Origin: Polyangiaceae bacterium UTPRO1
Lineage (GTDB): Bacteria > Desulfobacterota > Binatia > UTPRO1
NCBI GenBank assembly: GCA_002050235.1
Contig: MWST01000043.1
Span: 1 to 64,000 of the forward strand
Length of the DNA stretch: 64,000 nt
Direction: 5' to 3'
The position numbers were made by a program, and so were the translations under genes. The notes beneath the pieces are model-generated. The model ran no database searches. It saw nothing but the letters and a program-made list of their open reading frames with translations, and had not been told where the DNA came from. Shown here one piece after another: positions 22,014 through 29,058 of this stretch. Position 1 is the first letter of the stretch. Each line of letters opens with the position of its first letter.

Positions 22014-22585
22014 TGGCGAACCCGCTGGCACTCCTCCGGCGCGTCGACTACACCCGCATCCGCCGCATCCTGGTGATGCAGACCGGCTCGATCGACGCGG
22101 CGCTCGGCGTCGCCGCCAAGCTGCACGCCGACTTTCCGGGCGCCCGCATCGACGGCGTCGTCCGCGACGACGACGTCGTCCGCATCGGCCCGGAGGTCTT
22201 CGCGCACGTGACCCCGGTCCGCTGGGAGGACCGTCTCGGCATCCTGCGCGCGCTCCGCGCCGAGCGCTACGATGTGATCGCGGTGGTGCTGAGCAGGAGC
22301 GGAAGCCGCGCCTTCCGCCTGCTGCCGTACCTCCTGCGCACACGGAACTTCTTTCTCTTCAACGAGAACTTCGACTACTTCCCGCTCAAGTGGTCGCGCC
22401 TGCCGTCGCTGGCGCAGCACGTGAGCGGCCAGGCGAGCGTCGGCGCCCTGGTCCGCTGGGCCGTGGAGCGCGTCGTCGTGACGCCGCTCGCCGCCCTCTT
22501 CCTCCTGCTGACGACGGCGCGGATCGAGCTGCGGGCGCTCCGCCGCCGCCGCCGCCGGCGGGCTGCGCACGCCCGGAGCGGCTGA
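22013..22585 (+). CDS. unidentified protein coupled to the glycosyltransferase (GT9-like N-terminus)
   Basis: 190 residues. The ATG overlaps the stop of the glycosyltransferase gene (TGATG). The N-terminal half, RRILVMQTGSIDAALGVAAKLHADFPGARIDGVV, has the beta-alpha pattern of a Rossmann half-domain and resembles the start of GT9 heptosyltransferases, but the protein is half their usual length and lacks a nucleotide-sugar-binding C-domain. A hydrophobic segment near 160-175 suggests a membrane association. It could be a partial transferase or an accessory subunit of the glycan assembly. I cannot assign a reaction. Confidence 0.6.
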   Translation: MANPLALLRRVDYTRIRRILVMQTGSIDAALGVAAKLHADFPGARIDGVVRDDDVVRIGPEVFAHVTPVRWEDRLGILRALRAERYDVIAVVLSRSGSRAFRLLPYLLRTRNFFLFNENFDYFPLKWSRLPSLAQHVSGQASVGALVRWAVERVVVTPLAALFLLLTTARIELRALRRRRRRRAAHARSG

Positions 22586-22604
22586 CGACAGAGATGGAGA
22601 CGCC

Positions 22605-23372
22605 ATGACCTCACGCTTCGACTTGACCGATCGCGTAGCCATAGTGACCGGAGGCAGCCGCGGCCTCGGCTTGGCGATGGCGCGCGCCTTCGCCGAGCAC
22701 GGCGCCGACGTGGTGATCGCGAGTCGCAAGGGCGACGCCTGCGAGCGCGCCGCCGCCGAGATCGGCGCCCGCACCGGCCGGCGCGCTCTCGGCGTCGCCT
22801 TCCATGCCGGCAAGTGGAGCGACTGCGAGCGCCTCCTCGATGCCGCGCACGCCGCCCTCGGCCGCATCGACGTGCTCGTCAACAACGCCGGCATGTCGCC
22901 CCTCTACCCGTCCCTCTCGGGCATCAGCGAAGAGCTCTGGGACAAAGTGCTGGCGGTGAATCTCAAGGGGCCGTTTCGGCTCGCTGCGCTCGCCGCCGAG
23001 CGCATGGCGCAGCAGGATCGCGGCGGCAGCATCATCAACGTGAGCAGCGTCGGCGCCGTGCAGCCGACCGTCGGCGAGCTGCCGTACGCGATGGCGAAGT
23101 CGGCGCTGCACACGATGGCTGCCGCCATGGCCCACGACTACGCCGGCCGCGTGCGCGTCAACGTCATCATGCCGGGAGCGTTCCTCACCGACATCAGCAA
23201 GGCCTGGCCGCCCGAGATGCGCAGCATGATGGAGCGCCAGATCCCGATGGGCCGCTGCGGCGAGCCCGACGAGATCGTCGGCGCCGCGCTCTATCTCGCC
23301 TCGGACGCGTCGTCGTACACGAGCGGCGCGGTCATCAAGATCGACGGCGGCTGGGCGTACCGCGCCGGCTAG
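22605..23372 (+). CDS. SDR family oxidoreductase
   Basis: 255 residues, a classical short-chain dehydrogenase/reductase. The nucleotide motif TGGSRGLG is at 15-22, NNAG at 93-96 and the catalytic triad at S148, Y161 and K165. The ending SSYTSGAVIKIDGGW matches the family. The substrate is unknown; the position next to glycan genes and a PaaK-type enzyme would allow a role in modifying a sugar or acyl donor. FabG-like activity is also possible. It lies 19 bases after the previous gene, probably in the same operon. Confidence 0.88.
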   Translation: MTSRFDLTDRVAIVTGGSRGLGLAMARAFAEHGADVVIASRKGDACERAAAEIGARTGRRALGVAFHAGKWSDCERLLDAAHAALGRIDVLVNNAGMSPLYPSLSGISEELWDKVLAVNLKGPFRLAALAAERMAQQDRGGSIINVSSVGAVQPTVGELPYAMAKSALHTMAAAMAHDYAGRVRVNVIMPGAFLTDISKAWPPEMRSMMERQIPMGRCGEPDEIVGAALYLASDASSYTSGAVIKIDGGWAYRAG

Positions 23373-23395
23373 CGGACCGTTCCCCGAGCCGCTGC

Positions 23396-23420
23396 GCCCG
23401 CGGCGCCGACCGCCGCGGGC
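23396..23420. terminator. GC-rich hairpin between convergent genes
   Basis: The arms GCCCGCGGCG and CGCCGCGGGC pair perfectly over 10 bp around a 5-base loop. It lies between the SDR (+) and the PaaK-type gene (-), as expected for a bidirectional terminator. There is no T-run. Confidence 0.5.
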
Positions 23421-23452
23421 GGCGCGCCCGCCCGCCGCCGAGCGCCGGCGCC

Positions 23453-24835
23453 TCAGCGGTCGGTGGCGGCGAGCTTCTTGCGCCGGCGCGCGTTCTTGAT
23501 CTCGCGCTTGACGATGCCGCCGAGGGTGCCGAGGCCGAACTTCGGCCACTCGAGGAGCGCCTCCATGACCGTGATGGTCTTGCGGCCGTCGCCGCGCCAG
23601 TCGCTCACCTGCCCCGGCTTGTAGATCTTGGGCGTCCGGAAGAGTGCCGCCCGATCGAAGACGTCGCCGTCGGGCAGCCAGCGCACGGTGACCGGCACGC
23701 CGAGGCGCTCCGCGAGCCGCACCTCCTCGAGCGCCGTCGTGGCCGGCTTCTCGGGCGTCGTCTCGACCAGCAGCTCGATGCCGCGCTTCAGGATGACGGC
23801 GAAGAAGATGCGGGCGCCGACCGCGGCGATGAACTCGTAGCAGGCATCGACGAGTGCGGCGGGCGTGAGCGCGGTGCCCGCGGCGAGCGTCCGCCCGCGC
23901 ATCTCGATCACCTCGCTGGCGCGACCGAGGACGCGGATCGTCGGCGACTTGCGTCCGCACGGACACGGCGTCGGCGAGCGCTCGACCAAGTCGCCGGTCA
24001 CGTAGCGCACCAGCGGCATCACCTCGTGCACGAGCGAGGTGATCGTGAGGAGGCCCGGACTGCCGGCGGGCACGGGCTGCATGGAGACCGGGTCGAGGAT
24101 CTCGTGCTCGAAGAGATCGGTCGCCACGTGCAAGCCGCCCTGCGGACAGCTGATCGCGAGCAGCATGGTTTCGTTGGAGCCGTAGATCTCGACGACCCGC
24201 ACCTGCCACGCGTCGGCGATCCACTTCTTGAACGTCGGCGGCAGGACGGCGCCGCCGAGCAGCACCGCCTTCAGGTGCCGGCACTCGCGGGTGACATCGA
24301 CGCCGAGCTCGCGTCCGGCTTCGCGGAGCAGCACCATCTCGAAGGGGAGGGTCGCCAGCACCGACACCGGTAGCTGGCGCATGAACTCGAGGGCGCGGCC
24401 GAACGGAACGTCCCAGCTCATGCTGCCGGCGGCGATATGGCAGCGCCCCGTCCGCCGTAGCACCTCCTCCATCAGGAAGTGGACCGGCGCGAAGGACGGG
24501 AAGCGGTTCAGGAGCATCGCCTCGTCGGCGCCGAGCTCCGGGACGGCGTCGATGATGATCGAGGCCATGCGCGCCAGCTCGGTGAGTCCGCACCACGTGG
24601 CCACCGGCTTCCCGGTAGTGCCGCTCGACTCGTGGTAGTGCCAGGCGTGCGCCGGCGGCACCGCGAGGAGCTCGAAGGGGCTCGCCGCCATGACGTCCTG
24701 CTTGCTCGTGAACGGCAGCGCCGCGAAGTCTCCGGGCTCCTCCAACCGCGCCGCCGCGAGCGTCCGTCCGTACCAGCGGCTCTTGCGGGCGCGCTCGACC
24801 GCGTCGCGGACGAGCGTCCAGCGCTCGGGCGTCAC
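23453..24835 (-). CDS. PaaK/CapK-type adenylate-forming enzyme
   Basis: 460 residues of the phenylacetate-CoA ligase-like superfamily. The ATP/AMP-binding loop is HESSGTTGKPV (about 88-98). The second motif is EIYGSNETM, and GDLVERSPTPCPCGRKSP carries the Cys pattern common in PaaK-like proteins. Family members activate a carboxylate as an acyl-adenylate and pass it to CoA or another acceptor; in capsule loci (CapK) the acceptor may be a sugar. The length fits. It faces the polysaccharide deacetylase gene divergently across 244 bases. The substrate cannot be inferred. Confidence 0.8.
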   Translation of the reverse strand: MTPERWTLVRDAVERARKSRWYGRTLAAARLEEPGDFAALPFTSKQDVMAASPFELLAVPPAHAWHYHESSGTTGKPVATWCGLTELARMASIIIDAVPELGADEAMLLNRFPSFAPVHFLMEEVLRRTGRCHIAAGSMSWDVPFGRALEFMRQLPVSVLATLPFEMVLLREAGRELGVDVTRECRHLKAVLLGGAVLPPTFKKWIADAWQVRVVEIYGSNETMLLAISCPQGGLHVATDLFEHEILDPVSMQPVPAGSPGLLTITSLVHEVMPLVRYVTGDLVERSPTPCPCGRKSPTIRVLGRASEVIEMRGRTLAAGTALTPAALVDACYEFIAAVGARIFFAVILKRGIELLVETTPEKPATTALEEVRLAERLGVPVTVRWLPDGDVFDRAALFRTPKIYKPGQVSDWRGDGRKTITVMEALLEWPKFGLGTLGGIVKREIKNARRRKKLAATDR

Positions 24836-25079
24836 GTGCGCACGCTCCGCATCACTCCGCCGCAGTGACGGAGCTGCGCGCCGAATGGCGATCGACGCCG
24901 GCCGCCGGTCCCGCGGGACGGCCTCCGCTCATGACGAGGTGGCAGTATGAGCCCACGGGGGCCATGCCTTAGCCGCTTCGATGCATACCGACAACCGCGG
25001 CGCCGGAGTCGGTCTGGCAACGCCGCCGCGCCGCCGCGTTTCGCACCCGACGACGATGACGTAAGCTCGGCGCCCACGC
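24836..25079. promoter_or_regulatory. divergent intergenic region
   Basis: It separates the starts of the PaaK-type gene (-) and the deacetylase (+), so it should contain promoters for both. I see no clear boxes or operator palindromes. Confidence 0.35.
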
Positions 25080-25916
25080 ATGGCTCCCGCGCACGCGCTC
25101 ACCATCGACGTCGAGGAGTGGTTCCACGACGACTGGCGTTCCGATCGCGGCGCCGACTGGAACGATCTCCCGAGCACGGTCGTCGACGACGTCCTCCTCG
25201 TGCTCGACCTCCTGGCGCGCGCCGGGGCGCGCGCGACTTTCTTCGTGCTCGGCGACGTGGCGCGCCGGAAGCCGGAGCTGGTGCGGCGCATCGCCGCCGC
25301 CGGCCACGAGATCGCGAGCCACGGCGATACGCACCGGCCGGTGCCGACGCAGAGCCGCGTCCAATTCACGGCCGACGTGGACGCTTCGCTAGCCGTGCTC
25401 AGCGACTGCATCGGCGCCGCCGTGACCGGTTATCGGGCACCGTACTTCCTGCGCCGCGCCCGCGACCTCTGGGCGATCGAAGTGCTCGCCGAGCTCGGCC
25501 TCCGTTACGACTCCAGCTACGTGCCCGTACGCTGGATGCCGTACCTCGGGCGCGACATCCCGCGCGTCCCCTATCGGCACCAGTGCGGCGTATGGGAGTT
25601 TCCGCTGCCTTTCGCCGAGCGCTTCGGCGGCTGGAATCTGCCGTACGCCGGCGGCGGCCCGCTCCTGCGCTTCCTTCCCTATCGCGTCGTCGAGCAGGCC
25701 CTGCGCGCACACGAAGCGGCGGTCGGCCCGGCGGTCGTCTACTGCCATCCGTGGGAGCTCGACCCCGAGGTGCGGACGCTGCCGGGAACGCCGCGCTACG
25801 TACGCCTCTGGAAGCAGCTCGGCCGCGCCCGCACGCTGCCCGCGCTCACGCGTCTGCTCGCGACCTTCACCTTCCGGCCGATCCGTGAAGTCTACGTCCA
25901 CGAGCTGGCCGCCTGA
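25080..25916 (+). CDS. polysaccharide deacetylase, DUF3473/XrtA type
   Basis: 278 residues with the NodB fold. The opening ALTIDVEEWFHDDW carries the catalytic Asp and the variant typical of exosortase-linked deacetylases. The metal-binding HGDTH is at 81-85. VTGYRAPYFLRR and CHPWELDPE complete the conserved motifs, the latter marking the DUF3473 end. These enzymes remove N-acetyl groups from polysaccharide and usually belong to XrtA (PEP-CTERM) exopolysaccharide clusters. No exosortase or PEP-CTERM gene is in this window. The next gene starts inside its last 32 bases. Confidence 0.88.
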   Translation: MAPAHALTIDVEEWFHDDWRSDRGADWNDLPSTVVDDVLLVLDLLARAGARATFFVLGDVARRKPELVRRIAAAGHEIASHGDTHRPVPTQSRVQFTADVDASLAVLSDCIGAAVTGYRAPYFLRRARDLWAIEVLAELGLRYDSSYVPVRWMPYLGRDIPRVPYRHQCGVWEFPLPFAERFGGWNLPYAGGGPLLRFLPYRVVEQALRAHEAAVGPAVVYCHPWELDPEVRTLPGTPRYVRLWKQLGRARTLPALTRLLATFTFRPIREVYVHELAA

Positions 25917-26919
25917 AGCCGGTGCGTCGGCGGCCGCGGCCGCCGGCCGCTCGCCGCTCCGGCTGGCGCTGCCGGCGCTCGCCGGCGCCGGCGCCGCCTG
26001 GGTGCTCTGGCGGCTCGCGACGACGAGCGCGATGCCGCCGCGCATCGTGGTCGCGGCGATCCCGCTCTGGCTGGCACTCTGGCTCGCGACCGTGCTCCTG
26101 CACGCGCTGCGCTGGCAGATGGTGCTGGCGCGCCTCGGCACGCGCCTGCCGCTCGGCCGCCTCGCGCGCCTCTGGCTCGCCGGCCGCGCCGTCGGCGCGC
26201 TGGTGCCGTCGGCGACGCTCGGCGGCGAGCCGGTACGCGCCCAGCTCCTCGCGGCGAGCGGAACGCCCGCCGCACGCGCTGCCGGCGCCGTCGCCCTCGA
26301 CCGCACGCTCGAGCTCGCCGGCAACATGATCGTCGGCCCGCTCTGCATCGGGGGCGCGATCGCGCTCGGCGCCGGCTCGGGCACGGTCATGCTGATCACG
26401 GCCGCGAGCGCGCTCACCGGCCTGACCATGCTGGCGGCGATCTACGCGCGCGGCGTCCGCGGCCGGCCGGCGCTGGCGGTCCTCTGCGCGCCGCTGCTGC
26501 GGCTTCTGCCGCAGCAGCGGCGGGCACGGGTCCGCGAGCAGGCCGCGCGCGTCGACGCCGCCATGCACGCGCTCGTGGCCGCCCACCCGCGACTCGTCCC
26601 CGCGGGCGTCGGCATGTCGCTGGTGATCGAGGCGCTCCACGTCGCCGAGCTCGCGGCGCTCTTCGCCGTCTTTGCCGTCGCCGCGCCGCTGCCGCTCCTC
26701 CTGCTGAGCTCGATGGGCATCGGCGTCGCGCACGCCGTGCCGGTCACGGCGTCCCTCGGCACTCTCGAAGCGACGCAGGTCGGACTCTTCACCGTCGGCG
26801 GCGAGCCGCTCGCGACCGGGCTCGCCGTCGCCGTCGCCATCCGGCTCGCCGAGACGCTAGCGATCCTGGTCGGGCTCGCCTGCCTCGCGAGCGCTCCGGG
26901 CCGGCGTCGGGGCGGGTGA
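25885..26919 (+). CDS. lysylphosphatidylglycerol synthase-like integral membrane protein (UPF0104)
   Basis: 344 residues with about eight hydrophobic helices. LHALRWQMVLARLG, GALVPSATLGGEPVRAQLL and AVALDRTLELAGNMI match the LPG_synthase_TM family, which includes flippase-like proteins in glycan and lipid loci. The GTG start overlaps the deacetylase by 32 bases, so the two are translationally coupled. There is no soluble aminoacyl-transfer domain, so it is not an MprF enzyme. A role in moving or holding a lipid-linked intermediate is inferred from context. Confidence 0.78.
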   Translation: MKSTSTSWPPEAGASAAAAAGRSPLRLALPALAGAGAAWVLWRLATTSAMPPRIVVAAIPLWLALWLATVLLHALRWQMVLARLGTRLPLGRLARLWLAGRAVGALVPSATLGGEPVRAQLLAASGTPAARAAGAVALDRTLELAGNMIVGPLCIGGAIALGAGSGTVMLITAASALTGLTMLAAIYARGVRGRPALAVLCAPLLRLLPQQRRARVREQAARVDAAMHALVAAHPRLVPAGVGMSLVIEALHVAELAALFAVFAVAAPLPLLLLSSMGIGVAHAVPVTASLGTLEATQVGLFTVGGEPLATGLAVAVAIRLAETLAILVGLACLASAPGRRRGG

Positions 26920-26926
26920 CGCGCCG

Positions 26927-27490
26927 GTGCTGACGACGGCGGCGATCGTGCTCTTCGCGGCCGGCTGGCTGCCGGTCTTCGTGTTCCGCAGCGAGCGCTT
27001 CCACGCGCGCCGCCGTCACGCCGAGCCCGGTGAGCGGCGAGCGATGTGGAACGCCGTGCTCGCGATTGCGGTGCACGTGACGCTCGCGGAGCTTGCCATC
27101 GCCGGCGCCGATCCCGACGCGCTCGCGCCCGCGCACCTCGCGATCGGCATGCTGATCTTCCTCGTCGGCCTGGCGTTCTGGGCGCTCGGGCGGCGGACGC
27201 TGGCCGCTGCCGGCGGCGTCCGCGACCCCGCGGCGCCGCCGTCGGCGCTCGTGACCCAGGGACCGTTCGCGGTCGTCCGCCACCCGCTGGCACTCGGCGT
27301 GGTGGTCCTGGCGCTCGGCCCCGCGGTCGCCGCGGCGGCGCCGCTCACGTGGGTGAGCTTTGCAACCGTCGTCATCGCGATGGCGCGGCGCTGCCTCCAG
27401 GACGAGGCCGAGCTCCGGGCCGTGTTCGGCGCCGGCTACGACGCCTACGCCGCTGCGACCCCGAGCCGGCTGCTGCCGTTCGTCTGGTAG
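26927..27490 (+). CDS. ICMT-like membrane methyltransferase family protein
   Basis: 187 residues with four to five hydrophobic segments. The signature GPFAVVRHPLALGVVVLALG and the ending DEAELRAVFGAGYDAYAAATPSRLLPFVW match the isoprenylcysteine carboxyl methyltransferase/PEMT-like family of small membrane methyltransferases. The GTG start lies 7 bases after the previous stop, so it belongs to the same operon. The acceptor in bacteria is usually unknown; a lipid is plausible here. Confidence 0.8.
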   Translation: MLTTAAIVLFAAGWLPVFVFRSERFHARRRHAEPGERRAMWNAVLAIAVHVTLAELAIAGADPDALAPAHLAIGMLIFLVGLAFWALGRRTLAAAGGVRDPAAPPSALVTQGPFAVVRHPLALGVVVLALGPAVAAAAPLTWVSFATVVIAMARRCLQDEAELRAVFGAGYDAYAAATPSRLLPFVW

Positions 27491-27539
27491 CCGCCCTGCC
27501 GGCGCTCGCCGCGGCGGCGACCGACCGCTTTCCGGAGGC

Positions 27540-28985
27540 TCAGCCGCGCCCCTGCGCCCACTGCCACACCCGGGCGAGCTCGCGCGGCGCGAGGAGTGCG
27601 AGACCGGCCAGGTAGAGGATGCCGCCGGCGGCGAGATAGGCCGCGAGCCATCCCAAGTCGGTGCACGGCCGCAGGCGCTCCGCCAGGTGGACGACGACGC
27701 CGACCGCCGCCGCCCAGAGCCAGACCGGCACGGTCGCCGCTGCCAGGTGGAGAGCTACGCGCGCGCGCGCCAGGCGGAAGAGGAAGACGTTGGTCGTCAG
27801 CACCGCGGTGTTGGCGAGAGCGTAGCCGAGGCCGCCCGCGAGGAGCACGAGCGGCACCCCGAAGACCCAGGTCGCGACCAGCCAGACGAAGGCGAAGCGC
27901 AGGCTCGTGCGCGTGTCGCCGAGCGCTGCGAGGAGCGCCAGGACGACGGTCGTCGTCGGCGCGACGAGGTTCGCGAGCCAGAGGAGGCGAAAGATCGGTA
28001 GCGCCGGCAGCCACTGCGGTCCGAAGACGAGGCGCGTGACCGGCTCGGCGAGCGCCAAGAGGAGGATCGCTCCGGGCGCCACCAGGGCATGCGTCGCGCG
28101 CACGGCGACGGCGGCGAAGCGGGCGAGGGTCGCGGGCTCGCGCTGCACCGCCGCGAAGGTCGGCAGGTAGACACGGTTCAGCACCATCGATGCCCAGAGC
28201 GGGCCGGCGGCGAGAGTCTGGGCCCACTGCACGTAGCCGACCGCCGCCGCGCCCGCGGCGAGACCGATGAAGATCGGCGTAATCGAGTCCTTGAGCTGGC
28301 CGACGAGAACCGTGCCCTGGAGCGGCGCGCCGACGCGGAGAAAGCCGCGCGCCCGCTGCCAGTCCCAGAGCGGCCGCGCCGGCCACGGGCTCGCGAGCGT
28401 CGCCAGGAGCGCCCCGGTCGCGGCGCGCGCCAGGAGCGCGGCGCCGAAGCTCGCGGTGCCGAAGCCCGCCCACACCAGCGCCACCAGGACGACGTTGTAG
28501 GCGAGCGCCTGCGCGATCTCCACCAGGGCGACTTTCCCGAAGGCGAGTCGGCGCTCGAGCATGGCCGCCGGAATGGCCTGGAAAGAGCTCACGACGAGCG
28601 TCACGCCGACCATCCGGAAGAGCCACGCCTCTGCGGGCGGGCGGCCGTAGAGTGCGGCGAGCCCGGGCGCCGCGACGATCGCACCGAGTGCGATCACGCC
28701 CATTACCGCCTCCTGCAGCGTGAAGACGGCGCGATACTCCTTGGCCGTCGGCTCGTCGGGAAGCCGGATGAGGCTTGCCTGCAAGCCGGCGCCGCCGCAC
28801 GTACCGAGGAAGCCGAGGACGAAAAGCGCGATGCCGAGGACGCCGAGCTCGGCCGGGCCGAGCAGGCGGGCGACGAGCGCGTAGCCGGCGAGATTGAGCG
28901 CCTGTGCGAAGACCTGGCGCAGCCCGAGGAGCCCTCCGCCGCGCACCGCGTCCCGCGCGATCCCCGCGCTGCTCCGCGCCTCCAT
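27540..28985 (-). CDS. Wzx-type oligosaccharide flippase (MOP superfamily)
   Basis: 481 residues with 12 to 14 hydrophobic segments. The start GLLGLRQVFAQALNLAGYALVARLLGPAELGVLGIALFV is typical of polysaccharide flippases of the MOP superfamily. It would move undecaprenol-linked glycan units across the inner membrane for the products of the neighbouring transferases. It converges on the ICMT-like gene with 49 bases between. The first ATG was used. The glycan is not identifiable. Confidence 0.87.
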   Translation of the reverse strand: MEARSSAGIARDAVRGGGLLGLRQVFAQALNLAGYALVARLLGPAELGVLGIALFVLGFLGTCGGAGLQASLIRLPDEPTAKEYRAVFTLQEAVMGVIALGAIVAAPGLAALYGRPPAEAWLFRMVGVTLVVSSFQAIPAAMLERRLAFGKVALVEIAQALAYNVVLVALVWAGFGTASFGAALLARAATGALLATLASPWPARPLWDWQRARGFLRVGAPLQGTVLVGQLKDSITPIFIGLAAGAAAVGYVQWAQTLAAGPLWASMVLNRVYLPTFAAVQREPATLARFAAVAVRATHALVAPGAILLLALAEPVTRLVFGPQWLPALPIFRLLWLANLVAPTTTVVLALLAALGDTRTSLRFAFVWLVATWVFGVPLVLLAGGLGYALANTAVLTTNVFLFRLARARVALHLAAATVPVWLWAAAVGVVVHLAERLRPCTDLGWLAAYLAAGGILYLAGLALLAPRELARVWQWAQGRG

Positions 28986-29058
28986 CCCGCGACGCCTCTA
29001 TCACACTCGCGCAGCGCCGCTGCCGCGCCGGGTACGGCGCCGCAGCGGCGACCGGCGC

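Noticed and set aside
19320..22343. 1007-codon minus-strand ORF opposite the glycosyltransferase gene
   Set aside because: The composition is typical of a GC-rich shadow frame, and the plus-strand GT2 and GT4 motifs are unambiguous.
25885..26919. MprF (lysylphosphatidylglycerol synthase)
   Set aside because: Only the membrane domain is present; the soluble aminoacyl-transfer domain is absent.
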